The position numbers and the translations under genes are program-made. This document shows positions 33,829-42,352 of a stretch of 46,067 nucleotides of DNA, one piece after another. How positions within the stretch are numbered: the first letter of the stretch is position 1; every line of letters starts with the position of its first letter. The notes under the pieces are model-generated. The model saw only the letters and a list, made by a program, of their open reading frames with translations, had not been told where the DNA came from and did no database searches. Source of the DNA: Verrucomicrobiota bacterium (GTDB lineage: Bacteria; Verrucomicrobiota; Verrucomicrobiia; Chthoniobacterales; UBA10450); contig QHOX01000164.1 in NCBI GenBank assembly GCA_003219465.1, forward strand, positions 1-46,067, read 5' to 3'.

Positions 33829-35646
33829 TCAACGTCGCGAACCATCGGTTAAGGCGATTCGTGCCGCCGGCGCGGTCTTGTGGAGTCGCTCTGCCGGCTT
33901 TGGTTTTTCGACTCGCTGAATGGGAATCGCTTTGCGAATCTCCTCATGCGGCTCAAGATCAAGGTAGCGGGCGGCCTTCTCGGCAACGCGTGAAAAAATT
34001 GGTCCAGCAACCTTCCCGCCGTAATTCAATTCAGGTTTGCTCGTGTGTGCATCGTCAAGCACAACAAGTCCGACAAACTCAGGATGATCCGCCGGTAGAT
34101 AGCCGAGAAACGACACGACGTACTTTCCGTGGTCGTATCCGCCGTGCGGATCGACTTTTTGCGCGGTTCCGGTTTTCCCGGCGATCGTAAATCCGGGCAC
34201 AGCAGCAGCGGCGGCGGTGCCTTGATCGCTGACGACGCCGCGCAACGCATCACCAATTTGTTTGGCAGTTTCAGCAGAGATGACCTGGCGCAGTACCACT
34301 GGCGAAACTGAGCTGACTATTTTGCCGTCCGATGCCGTGACCGATTTTACGATCCGCGGTGTCACCAGTTTGCCTCCGTTGGCGATCGTCGCCATTGCCG
34401 ATGTCATCTGCAATGGCGTGACGCCGATTTCGTGACCCATCGGAATGCGCGTAATGGAAATTTTGCTCCACGCTTGCGGCGGCCGAATCACTCCATTGAT
34501 CTCACCCGGCAATTCAATTCCGGTGCGCTCCCCAAATCCGAAGCGCCGAATGTATTCGTAAAATTTTTGGTCGCCGACGGTCAGAGCGAGTTTCGCCGCC
34601 CCGATGTTACTCGATTTGATCAGAATGTCGCGGACGCTCAAATAGCCATATGCGTGATGATCGTGAAGAGGAGAGCCACCATAATTCCAGACGCCGTTCT
34701 CACAAAAAACCTCCGAATCAGGACGCAACTTGCGTTCGTTGAGAGCAGAGGCAGCGGCTACGATCTTGAACGTGGAACCCGGTTCCATCATGTCGATGAT
34801 GGCCCGGTTTTTCATTTGTTCGGGCTTCGCCTCGGAGCGGAGGTTTAAATCAAAGTTCGGGCGATTGGCGATGGCCAGGATTTCGCCTGTCTGGGGCCGC
34901 ATCAGAATGATCGTCGCCTTTTGTGGAGAATACTCCTTCATCGCCGCATCGATTTCCTCTTCGACAATGCTCTGCAGCCCAAGATCGACGGTCAGATGCA
35001 CCTGGTAACCGTCCCGAGGCGCGCGCTCCTGTCCGCGATAAGGCACGATCTCCTGCCCGGCGCGGTTGTGCTCGATGAAACGGTAGCCGTCCTGTCCATG
35101 CAGGTATTCTTCCATTGAGGCTTCAACGCCCTGGATGCCGTGATGATCAAAATCCGTAAACCCAATTACGTGGCAAAGCATCGAGCCATTCGGATAGATG
35201 CGCGTGGCGTCGTGTTCGAAGTAGATTCCGCGCAAATTGCCGGCTCGGAGTTTTTCACGCAGCGCATTTGCTTCCGCCGCGGCGACCTCGCGCTTGATGA
35301 CGATGTAGCGGCGACCACTGTTTAATTTTTCGGCGAGTTCTTGGGATGGGATCTCCAGCTCGGCATTTAGGAGATCAACGGTTGCTTGCACATCACTGAG
35401 ATGCGTCGCGTCGGCTACGACTGTTTCCACAGGAATGTTGTGCGCGAGAACTTCATTGTTCGCATCCAGGATCATGCCGCGTTCGGCGTGAATGACCTGC
35501 TTGTAGACGTGTTTTTCCGCAGCTAGCCCGGCGTACTCATCGTGCTTGATTGCCTGCAGATAGATCAAGCGAAACGAAAAGATGCTGAACAGACCGATAA
35601 AAGCAGCACACACCAGGGCGCAACGAGTTCGGCTACTTGGATTCAT
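33829..35646 (-). CDS. ftsI: Septal peptidoglycan transpeptidase FtsI (PBP3-type)
   Basis: FtsI cross-links septal peptidoglycan together with FtsW. The 605-residue class B penicillin-binding protein has one N-terminal membrane anchor (about residues 9-28), a dimerisation domain (about 50-200) and a transpeptidase domain with catalytic Ser in PGSTFKIV (SxxK), the SSNIG motif (SxN) and KTGTAQK (KTG). There are no PASTA domains; the C-terminal 35 residues are basic and probably disordered. The start overlaps ftsL by 14 nt, and the gene is followed by murE as in other dcw clusters. Confidence 0.97.
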   Translation of the reverse strand: MNPSSRTRCALVCAAFIGLFSIFSFRLIYLQAIKHDEYAGLAAEKHVYKQVIHAERGMILDANNEVLAHNIPVETVVADATHLSDVQATVDLLNAELEIPSQELAEKLNSGRRYIVIKREVAAAEANALREKLRAGNLRGIYFEHDATRIYPNGSMLCHVIGFTDFDHHGIQGVEASMEEYLHGQDGYRFIEHNRAGQEIVPYRGQERAPRDGYQVHLTVDLGLQSIVEEEIDAAMKEYSPQKATIILMRPQTGEILAIANRPNFDLNLRSEAKPEQMKNRAIIDMMEPGSTFKIVAAASALNERKLRPDSEVFCENGVWNYGGSPLHDHHAYGYLSVRDILIKSSNIGAAKLALTVGDQKFYEYIRRFGFGERTGIELPGEINGVIRPPQAWSKISITRIPMGHEIGVTPLQMTSAMATIANGGKLVTPRIVKSVTASDGKIVSSVSPVVLRQVISAETAKQIGDALRGVVSDQGTAAAAAVPGFTIAGKTGTAQKVDPHGGYDHGKYVVSFLGYLPADHPEFVGLVVLDDAHTSKPELNYGGKVAGPIFSRVAEKAARYLDLEPHEEIRKAIPIQRVEKPKPAERLHKTAPAARIALTDGSRR

Positions 35647-36010
35647 GTTGAGGCAGAGGGTTCACTACGGGTTGAATCGCCTCTTCGTCCGTTGGTCGCG
35701 CAGGAATGGTGAGCCGCACGATCTTTGACTCCGAAACGGGAATCATTTTCAGGTAGCCTTCTTTCAAGCGGCGTTGCAAAGCCGAGCGCGAGGTGAGCGC
35801 CGCGATCTGCCCGGCGGCGATATCGTTTTGAGTGCGCAGCGACGCGAGCTCGTTCTCCACCGCCTTTCTGCGCTCACCAAGATGATACAGTTGGAGCGTC
35901 AAATACACATAAGCCAACCCGGCAAGCGCGAGAAATGCCGTCATCACAATCCAGCGCGCCAGTGAGGCCGCGTTCACGGTATTACAATTTCGTCGACGTG
36001 ATCGGTTCAT
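35633..36010 (-). CDS. ftsL: FtsL-like divisome protein
   Basis: The 125-residue bitopic protein has a short basic N-terminus, a transmembrane helix (about 18-39, RWIVMTAFLALAGLAYVYL) and a coiled-coil of about 40 residues (QLYHLGERRKAVENELASLR onward), then a short C-terminal tail. This is the architecture of FtsL, which pairs with FtsB/DivIC and activates FtsWI. Sequence identity in this family is low, so the call depends on topology and on its location between rsmH and ftsI. It overlaps rsmH by 4 nt and ftsI by 14 nt. Confidence 0.8.
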   Translation of the reverse strand: MNRSRRRNCNTVNAASLARWIVMTAFLALAGLAYVYLTLQLYHLGERRKAVENELASLRTQNDIAAGQIAALTSRSALQRRLKEGYLKMIPVSESKIVRLTIPARPTDEEAIQPVVNPLPQHESK

Positions 36011-37029
36011 TTGATCTTCTTCGCGACGCGCAACTTCGCGCTTCGCGATCGGGGGTTCGCGCGCTGTTCTTCCTCGCTCGGCTCCACGGGTTTCGGCGTA
36101 ACAAGCGCCAGATCGTAATCGGGATTGCGCCGCGGCTCAGGCCATTCGGGTCTGTCGAGCCATTCCTTGCTGTGATCGCGAAAGAAGTTTTTCACGATCC
36201 GATCCTCCAGCGAGTGGAAAGTGATCACGGCGATGCGTCCGCCCCGCTCGAGTCGCGCAGTTAAGACGCGCAGGCCTTGTTCCAGTGCGCCAAGCTCGTC
36301 GTTCACTTCCATGCGCAGCGCTTGAAACACTTGAGTGGCCGGATGCTGTCGCCCGTGGCGGCCCACCAGCTTTTCAATTGTGCGCGCGAGCGGGAGCGTT
36401 TCGCGAAACGGCGAAGTTTTCCGCATTTTCACGATCATGGTCGCGATGCGCCGCGCGGCCGGTTCTTCCCCCAGCTCACGGAACAGGCGAGTCAGTTTCT
36501 CTTCACTGTATTCGTTTACGATTGTCGCGGCGGTGAGGCTCGTTCGCGGGTTCATCCGCATGTCGAGCGGACCGTTTCGAATGAAACTGAAGCCGCGCTC
36601 CGCGTTTTCGAGTTGCCTGGAAGAAACACCCAGATCAAGAAGCGCGCCTCCGATGGTGCGAATCCCGAGTTCATTGAGAACACAGTTTGCGTGTCGGAAA
36701 TTTGCCTGCCGCACGATGATGCGTCGACCAAATTGCGCGAGACGCTCGCTCACGTGCCGCACTGCATCAGGGTCTTGATCTAACGCCAGAACGTCTGCGC
36801 CACTTTCCAAGAGTGCTTCGGTATGGCCGCCGCCGCCGCATGTTGCATCCAAGATGAGCAAGCCTGGTTTGGGCTTGAGCAATTCAAGCGCTTCTCTCTG
36901 TAACACCGGCCGGTGATAGACAAAGTCCTCCTCCATTGGCTGCGCGCCTTCTTCCGGTGCCAGCGGATCAACCGCGAGCCATGCAGGCGGGCTGAACCAA
37001 ACTGGATTGACGGCATGCTGACGCAACAT
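36007..37029 (-). CDS. rsmH: 16S rRNA (cytosine(1402)-N(4))-methyltransferase RsmH (MraW)
   Basis: RsmH methylates N4 of C1402 in 16S rRNA using S-adenosylmethionine. The protein has the Rossmann SAM-binding motif LDATCGGGGHTEALLE, the DQDPDAVR segment, the ALLDLGVSSRQLENAERGFS family signature and the C-terminal VITFHSLEDRIVKNFF motif. Two starts are possible: the ATG at 37029, 5 nt after mraZ (340 aa), or the ATG at 36936, where the typical N-terminus MEEDFVYHRPVLQREALELL begins (309 aa). I list the longer because of its tight spacing to mraZ; the extra 31 residues have no family similarity. Confidence 0.93.
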   Translation of the reverse strand: MLRQHAVNPVWFSPPAWLAVDPLAPEEGAQPMEEDFVYHRPVLQREALELLKPKPGLLILDATCGGGGHTEALLESGADVLALDQDPDAVRHVSERLAQFGRRIIVRQANFRHANCVLNELGIRTIGGALLDLGVSSRQLENAERGFSFIRNGPLDMRMNPRTSLTAATIVNEYSEEKLTRLFRELGEEPAARRIATMIVKMRKTSPFRETLPLARTIEKLVGRHGRQHPATQVFQALRMEVNDELGALEQGLRVLTARLERGGRIAVITFHSLEDRIVKNFFRDHSKEWLDRPEWPEPRRNPDYDLALVTPKPVEPSEEEQRANPRSRSAKLRVAKKIK

Positions 37030-37034
37030 ACTTT

Positions 37035-37490
37035 TTACAATCCGATTTCCTTCGCGACGTGCTGGTAAGTCGGCGTTTCCTCTTCGTGCGCCCGCTTCCA
37101 ACGTTGGAGATTCCAAATTTCAAAACGCCCGCGATTGCCTACGAGCGCGACTTCATTTTTCAATCCAACTTTTTGGCAAAGTTCGTCCGGCAAAACGAGG
37201 CGACCCTGCCGGTCCGCGGCTGCATGTTGAGCGCGAGAATGAAGCTGACGCAGGAACACGCGGCGATCGCGCGCGGAAACCTTCTCGTTCGTTTCCGCGG
37301 CCGAACTCATTTTCGCGAACTCCTTTGGCGACATGACCAGCAGAAATTGGTGTGTCGCCTCAGGCAAAAGAATGAAATCCTCAGGACGATCGCGTCGCCA
37401 GCGCGATGGGATGGTGATCCGATTCTTCTCGTCAATGGAATGCCGGAACTCTCCGGCATAGAAGCGTTCGGGATGGGAATCGGCGTCCAT
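37035..37490 (-). CDS. mraZ: Transcriptional regulator MraZ
   Basis: MraZ is a ring-forming DNA-binding protein with two AbrB-like swapped-hairpin domains that controls its own dcw operon. The 151-residue protein has the first repeat (FYAGEFRHSIDEKNRITIPS) and the second (AADRQGRLVLPDELCQKVGL), both keeping the DxxGR/DEKNR signature region. The frame is open to 37544, but that extension encodes the tandem operator repeats, so the ATG at 37490 is the better start. It is the first gene of the dcw cluster, followed by rsmH after 5 nt. Confidence 0.95.
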   Translation of the reverse strand: MDADSHPERFYAGEFRHSIDEKNRITIPSRWRRDRPEDFILLPEATHQFLLVMSPKEFAKMSSAAETNEKVSARDRRVFLRQLHSRAQHAAADRQGRLVLPDELCQKVGLKNEVALVGNRGRFEIWNLQRWKRAHEEETPTYQHVAKEIGL

Positions 37491-37506
37491 GTGTCGCGTG
37501 GAGCAG

Positions 37507-37546
37507 TAGCCCACTTTACTCCACTTGACCCCACCTTTAACCACCT
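37507..37546 (-). promoter_or_regulatory. Candidate MraZ operator: four 10-bp direct repeats
   Basis: Read on the minus strand, AGGTGG, AGGTGG, AAGTGG and AAGTGG start at 37546, 37536, 37526 and 37516, exactly 10 bp apart. Known MraZ sites are TGGGN repeats with 5-nt spacers in E. coli and AAAGTGK repeats with a 10-bp period in Mycoplasma, and this array fits both in period and core. It ends about 17 nt before the mraZ ATG. Confidence 0.7.
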
Positions 37547-37563
37547 CCCAAGTAGCCGGTCAA
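37535..37563 (-). promoter_or_regulatory. Candidate promoter of the dcw cluster
   Basis: TTGACC (37563-37558) and TTAAAG (37540-37535) are separated by 17 nt on the minus strand and resemble -35 and weak -10 boxes. The -10 box overlaps the MraZ repeats, which would allow autorepression. An inverted repeat CTACTTGGG/CCCAAGTAG (37601-37609 and 37547-37555) flanks this region. Confidence 0.35.
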
Positions 37564-37670
37564 TAAAAATCTTTGCCTCATTTTCGCCCAAAGGCGAGAC
37601 CTACTTGGGGCTTCCAGCAATGAACGTCCTGTTGCGCCGCCACAGCGAAATTCGTAAGCTCGTCCGAATC

Positions 37671-38174
37671 ATGAAACGTTTCCGGTTCGCGCCCGGGCTC
37701 GCGTGCGCTCTATTCATCTGCGCTGGCACAACAGCATTCGGTCAAGCTTCGACTGACGCCGTACGAGTCACGATGTCGATGCATCCAGATGGCTCACGCA
37801 CCGTTTACAACTTCGATAACGCACAGCACACAGCAGTGGCCACGACGACAGATCCGGATGGCAAAGTCCGGCAGACGATTCGTTATCAACTCGACAACGC
37901 CGGCCGGTTTTCGACCGGAGAAGTGTTCGGACCCGATGGTCGCGTTCGGCTCAAGAGCCGCTACAAATATGACGACGCAGGTCGCATCCTGGAAGAAGCT
38001 CAAAGCGCACCCGACGGCACGCTTATGCACAAGATCGTTTACAGTTACGACTCAGCGGGCAAGCAAACTGGTTATTCTGTCTTCGATGCTTCCGGCAAAT
38101 TAGTCAGCCGCACAGGCGGCACCGCTGCTCGTCAATCTCCATCGCCAAAACCACGCGAAAAAAGCAAGCGGTGA
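37671..38174 (+). CDS. Small secreted hypothetical protein with YD-like repeats
   Basis: The 167-residue product begins with a signal peptide (about residues 1-23, with the FAPGLACALFICAGTTAFG core). The mature part has about five short strands with the pattern YxLDNAGRFxxGEVFGPDG, YKYDDAGRILEEA and YSYDSAGKQTGYSVF, which resemble YD/Rhs-type repeats in a minimal form. The tail is basic and Pro/Ser-rich. No catalytic motif is seen and the function is unknown. It diverges from mraZ; the frame extends upstream but there runs antisense to mraZ, so the ATG at 37671 is used. It converges on the DUF4340 gene, with stops 3 nt apart. Confidence 0.65.
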   Translation: MKRFRFAPGLACALFICAGTTAFGQASTDAVRVTMSMHPDGSRTVYNFDNAQHTAVATTTDPDGKVRQTIRYQLDNAGRFSTGEVFGPDGRVRLKSRYKYDDAGRILEEAQSAPDGTLMHKIVYSYDSAGKQTGYSVFDASGKLVSRTGGTAARQSPSPKPREKSKR

Positions 38175-38177
38175 CTG

Positions 38178-40061
38178 TTAGGGCGTCGCGGTCGGACTCG
38201 GGGCCGCTATCGGCGGAGGCGACGCGATGTCTTGCGTCTCGAGCGGCAATTTCAAATTATTGAAGTCGGAACCGCTAATCGTAAATGTCCCGTCGCGTCC
38301 TTCCACACGTGCGGAATATGTGCCGTCGTTGTTTTGAGCGCCGACGGTCACTTTGTGTGATGTCTTGTTGTCGGCTGAAGTTGTGAAGCTGAGCACAAGC
38401 TGCGGTTTATCGAACCCTTGCTGAGGTGTTGTCGCGCCGAGCCAGCGCACCGCATACAGGTTCGACAATGTTCTGAGCAGCGATTGCAAATTGGTTTGAT
38501 TTATTGCGCCGCTTCCTTTCAGCCAATGCCACTGGTTGTTTTGCCCGCGTTCTAACGACATCTCTTTGTCAGTCGTGACACTTACCCGATGAATCTGCTC
38601 CGGCTTGAATTTAAAGATCGACAACTCCTGCCATCGCAGAGGATCAGGTGAAATTTGATCGAGCAACCCGCGACGCACTGCCACCACAAATGGCTCATCC
38701 GTCAGGCGCGCGTAAACGTTCGCGCCCTCGTCTTTTCCAAAGGCAATTGTTGCGAACGGTAGCTCGCCCGCTTTGGTTTCAGCGGTGTTCTCCGAGGCGA
38801 ATGAACTGAACGTCACTTGCAGCTGCGGTTTATCGAGGCCGTACTTCGGCAGATTGGAAGCGACGTCTTCGACGAATTTTGTTACCCACTCATTTTGCAA
38901 CGCGTCGATCATGCGCCGAACTGCGGCTGAATCCGCTGGTGCGTTGTTTCGGCTTATGATTGTCCAATTGCCGTCTTTGCGCGCGAGAACGGTTTTGGTT
39001 TTGCCCGGCGCGTCGATCGTGATCCGGTCAAGAATGTTTGTGTCGACCCGAACCAAATGGTTGTCGCGCAAGTCCGCCGGCTTCGTGCTAAGGATCTCTT
39101 CGATTTTTTTCGGCAACGTGTAAACAGAGGCACGAGGAGCGAACCGCACGTACACCTGCTCTTTTTCTTTCTCGGGTATTGCGCCGATTTGCAACGTCTG
39201 CCCTTTGTCCTCCCGGCCGGCGACTTTGATGGACTCGCCAATCTCTAGTTTCTGATCTTTTTTCTGCTCCTGATCGAACAACGTGATTGATCCGCGCGGC
39301 TCCGCTAATCCGTAAGGGCGCAGGTCGCCACGATCGTCAGCCACAAATTGTCCAATCTGCGCGGATGTGACCTGCGAAATCAAGTCATTGGTCTTCTGAT
39401 CATCGGCGCGCGCGCGGAGCGGCTTGAGGATGTCCCAGTGCGTGTCCTTCTTCTCCAGCTCCATCTCACCAGCAGGCGTTTTCAACACCACCCGGCGCAC
39501 CTGCACATTAATCAGGTCGGTCAGTTTTCTGTCCCGGAATTCCTCCGCCTTTTTGTCGATGTCTTTCTTGACCGATTGGCCGGCGAGAAACGTTTTCTTC
39601 GAGTTCTGAAAGCGCACATACATCCTACCTTCCATCGCAGCGTCTTTGCCGAACAAAATTTCCGGCGGCCGATCGTGCCCGAGTAATTTCAGTTTCAGCT
39701 TCGGATTGTTCAGACCGTACTCAGCGAGCTTGCTCTTGTCGGCGTCGATCTCTTTGGCCGGGATGGTTCCCTCCTTTTGCCAGTTCTCAAAGTCCGACAA
39801 CAAAGTTTCGACTAACGGGCCATCAGCCTGGTCCTTAATCGGCGTTTCCAAGCGCCATTTGTTGTCCCGGCGTCGGATCTCGATCTTTTGATCACCGTTT
39901 TGAATCACGATTCCGTCGATCTTTGTTCGATCAAAATTGACCATGTTCTGCGACTGACGCCGGGCTTCTTCCGTGCCCGGCCGCTTCATTTCGAAGAATT
40001 TGAAATAAGCGACGCCGGCGAGCGCAATGATTGCCAGGATGAGCGTGTTCCTCCAATTCAT
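38178..40061 (-). CDS. DUF4340 domain-containing membrane-anchored protein
   Basis: The 627-residue protein has one N-terminal transmembrane helix (about residues 5-22, TLILAIIALAGVAYFKFF) and a long extracytoplasmic region made of repeated DUF4340-type units: WRLETPIKDQADGPLVETLL, LAEYGLNNPKLKLKL, and later HWDILKPLRARADDQKTNDL and NLPKYGLDKPQLQVTF. The family commonly follows GldG-like ABC export components; its biochemical role is not established. The ATG at 40061 lies 1 nt after the upstream stop. The C-terminal tail is Pro/Ala/Thr-rich. It is the last gene of the four-gene export operon. Confidence 0.85.
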   Translation of the reverse strand: MNWRNTLILAIIALAGVAYFKFFEMKRPGTEEARRQSQNMVNFDRTKIDGIVIQNGDQKIEIRRRDNKWRLETPIKDQADGPLVETLLSDFENWQKEGTIPAKEIDADKSKLAEYGLNNPKLKLKLLGHDRPPEILFGKDAAMEGRMYVRFQNSKKTFLAGQSVKKDIDKKAEEFRDRKLTDLINVQVRRVVLKTPAGEMELEKKDTHWDILKPLRARADDQKTNDLISQVTSAQIGQFVADDRGDLRPYGLAEPRGSITLFDQEQKKDQKLEIGESIKVAGREDKGQTLQIGAIPEKEKEQVYVRFAPRASVYTLPKKIEEILSTKPADLRDNHLVRVDTNILDRITIDAPGKTKTVLARKDGNWTIISRNNAPADSAAVRRMIDALQNEWVTKFVEDVASNLPKYGLDKPQLQVTFSSFASENTAETKAGELPFATIAFGKDEGANVYARLTDEPFVVAVRRGLLDQISPDPLRWQELSIFKFKPEQIHRVSVTTDKEMSLERGQNNQWHWLKGSGAINQTNLQSLLRTLSNLYAVRWLGATTPQQGFDKPQLVLSFTTSADNKTSHKVTVGAQNNDGTYSARVEGRDGTFTISGSDFNNLKLPLETQDIASPPPIAAPSPTATP

Positions 40062-40062
40062 G

Positions 40063-41568
40063 TCAGACGCGACGTTGCCACCAGACGACTGTTCCAATGG
40101 CAGCGGGAATCAGCGGCATCAGAACCAGAAGAATCCAGCGCAGTCGGCGCAATGCTTCCGGGTCGAGGCTGAACGTGAGAGGCTTCGGAATTTTTGGCGC
40201 AATACCGATCATTTGTTCACGGCTCAACAGCCAGTTTACTGCGCCGGAAACAAAATTGAGCGCCGCCTCATCCTGCATGATGGCACTATCTTGAACGAAT
40301 GTAGCGTTGCTCACCACGACGAGCCGTGACGAGTTCACCTGAACGCGAGCATCAGCGCTGCCGCCTTTTTCCGCTGAAGCAGCGATTATCAGCGACACGT
40401 CGCCCGCCTTTTGCGCGTCCGCCTGCAGCTTTGCCTGATTGTCTGAGTTGTAATCGCTCTCCGCAAAGTAACTTTTTTCTGCCTGGATGAGCGGCTCCAG
40501 CCGGATGCTGGCAGCCCGGCCGCGGTTCGGGTCCAGTGTGAGTGAAGCCGTGCCGCCGACAAAAATCGCCCGCACATCGGCGAGCCGCTTCGTAATCGGG
40601 CTGTCGCCGAGGAAATGCGCCTGGACATCTCTCGTCAGTGCGAGCTCTTGAATTCCTGTGCGCACGAAAACCATGAGCCTGTCATCGTTTACTTTGATGC
40701 CCAGCTCATCAAGAAAGGCACGTAGTCTGGGTGTGTTCGCTGCCGGATCGATAAGAACCAGGATCCGTCCCTGTTTGTCCCAGAAATCGCGCAGCACTTT
40801 CATTTCGCGATCGGAAAAATCGTACTGCGGTCCAATGATCATTACTGCATTCATATCGGTGGGGATTGCAGGCTGATCGAGGAGGTTCAACTCTTGAAAC
40901 TTGATGTTTTCATTCTCGATAAAGGTTTTCAGCAGCGTGATCGGGCTCGTGGGTGCGGAAAGCGCCGGTTCCTTGTGGCCCGTGACGTATCCCAGGGTCT
41001 TCTTTTTCCCTTCTACGAGGTCGATCATCGCGCTGGTGATCGCCTGCTCGCCTTTGAATGCCGCGACCCGTGGCCCTTCGCCGACCGCCATCCCGCTCTG
41101 GTCCACGTCGGCCATCTCCGAGGCCTTCACCGATCTGTTGCGCCGGTCGTAGTCGAGTACCAAAAGGCTCTCGTCAGTGACGACTTTGTATTTCTCGAAC
41201 AGCTCCTTGGCGCGAGAGAGATTCCGCTCGGGATCGATTTGCTCGACGTCGATCCTTCCTTTTCCCGCGTACTGATATTCGGTCAGCAAATTCTGAACGT
41301 CCGCGGTGATAGGCGTACTCGGTGAAAAGAAAACCGTGATGCGCATCTTACCTTTGAGCGTGTCAAGAAAACGCTTCGTTTTGTCTGACAACGCATATTT
41401 CTGGTCGCGTGAAAAATCCCAACGCTTGTAGTGTTTGAACGCGAGCGAATTCACCATTGCGGCGAGAAACAGGATCAGCGCGATCTGGACGATGACGTTG
41501 AGACCGATCCGGATCCGGCCAATTTTCATCCTGCGCCGCGTACGAGGCTCCTTTGATTCATCAGCCAT
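40063..41568 (-). CDS. GldG-like ABC transporter auxiliary protein
   Basis: The 501-residue protein has an N-terminal transmembrane helix (about 25-46, LNVIVQIALILFLAAMVNSLA), a large periplasmic domain of the ABC-transporter auxiliary type (PF09822-like; KYALSDKTKRFLDTLKGKMRI, IDPERNLSRAKELFEKY, LGYVTGHKEPALSAP, MIIGPQYDFSDREMKVLRDF) and a C-terminal transmembrane helix (about 472-494). Homologues such as GldG work with a GldF permease and a GldA ATPase; in gliding Bacteroidetes they affect motility, but many non-gliding bacteria also have them. It starts 3 nt after the permease gene. Confidence 0.85.
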   Translation of the reverse strand: MADESKEPRTRRRMKIGRIRIGLNVIVQIALILFLAAMVNSLAFKHYKRWDFSRDQKYALSDKTKRFLDTLKGKMRITVFFSPSTPITADVQNLLTEYQYAGKGRIDVEQIDPERNLSRAKELFEKYKVVTDESLLVLDYDRRNRSVKASEMADVDQSGMAVGEGPRVAAFKGEQAITSAMIDLVEGKKKTLGYVTGHKEPALSAPTSPITLLKTFIENENIKFQELNLLDQPAIPTDMNAVMIIGPQYDFSDREMKVLRDFWDKQGRILVLIDPAANTPRLRAFLDELGIKVNDDRLMVFVRTGIQELALTRDVQAHFLGDSPITKRLADVRAIFVGGTASLTLDPNRGRAASIRLEPLIQAEKSYFAESDYNSDNQAKLQADAQKAGDVSLIIAASAEKGGSADARVQVNSSRLVVVSNATFVQDSAIMQDEAALNFVSGAVNWLLSREQMIGIAPKIPKPLTFSLDPEALRRLRWILLVLMPLIPAAIGTVVWWQRRV

Positions 41569-41571
41569 ATA

Positions 41572-42327
41572 TCAGAGCCTCCATTTCCGGGATTGAAAGG
41601 CCTGATGCGTGAGCATCAGCACGACAATGGTCATGCTCACGTAAAGAACGATCGGCCGCGTGTCGATGATACCCCGGGAGAACGTGCCCATGTGTTCGAT
41701 CGCAGAAAAATAGCCCAGCAAATCGCGCGTCTCGGAGGTTACATCCAGCAGAATGAACTGCACGAGACCGAGGAAAAATAGAAGCGTGATCGCGCAGAAC
41801 GAAATGATCGCCGCAATAATCTGGTTCCGGGTCAACACTGATGTGAGGCAACCAATCGAAAGATAAAACATGCCTAGCATCAAAAGCATCAGGTAGGAGC
41901 CGAAGTATGCTCCGGGAGAATGCGCAGCCGGCTGATGTGTGATTCTCGCGAAAATCCAAAAGTAAAGCAGCGTCGGGATCCAGAGGATCAAGTAAAACAC
42001 CAGCGCGCCAAAAAATTTGGAGAGCACTACCTGCCAGTCGCGCACCGGCGCAGTCGTCAGCGGCTCGATCGTGCCGAGCTTAAATTCTTCGGCAAACAAG
42101 CGCATTGTGATCAGGGGAAAAATCAAAACAAAGGCGAACCAAAAGAAGACCGAATTGAAGAACGCTTCCTGGATGGTGTATTGCACCTGACGCTGGTTCA
42201 TGAACGAGACCTGGAAATAAAAGTCGATCCCGCTGATGATCAGAAAAAAGATCATCACGATGTACCCAATCGGGGAGTAGAAATAACTGCGCACCTCGCG
42301 GGTGAGCAGGGTCCAGAATTTACGCAT
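41572..42327 (-). CDS. ABC-2 type transporter permease (GldF-like)
   Basis: The 251-residue membrane protein has six hydrophobic segments and the ABC-2 features: an amphipathic N-terminus (MRKFWTLLTREVRSYFYSP), a first helix IGYIVMIFFLIISG, and the conserved cytoplasmic EEFKLGTIEPLTTAPVRDWQ loop, which contacts the ATPase. It forms the membrane channel for the ATPase encoded just upstream (25-nt gap) and the GldG-like protein downstream (3-nt gap). The substrate is unknown. Confidence 0.9.
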   Translation of the reverse strand: MRKFWTLLTREVRSYFYSPIGYIVMIFFLIISGIDFYFQVSFMNQRQVQYTIQEAFFNSVFFWFAFVLIFPLITMRLFAEEFKLGTIEPLTTAPVRDWQVVLSKFFGALVFYLILWIPTLLYFWIFARITHQPAAHSPGAYFGSYLMLLMLGMFYLSIGCLTSVLTRNQIIAAIISFCAITLLFFLGLVQFILLDVTSETRDLLGYFSAIEHMGTFSRGIIDTRPIVLYVSMTIVVLMLTHQAFQSRKWRL

Positions 42328-42352
42328 CGCTCCGCATTACTCCATTACTCCG

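Noticed and set aside
37491-37544. N-terminal extension of MraZ
   Set aside because: The codons are the tandem operator repeats in frame; conserved MraZ sequence begins at the ATG at 37490.
37059-37670. Long upstream extension of the small secreted protein
   Set aside because: It runs antisense to mraZ and its operator; the signal peptide begins at 37671.
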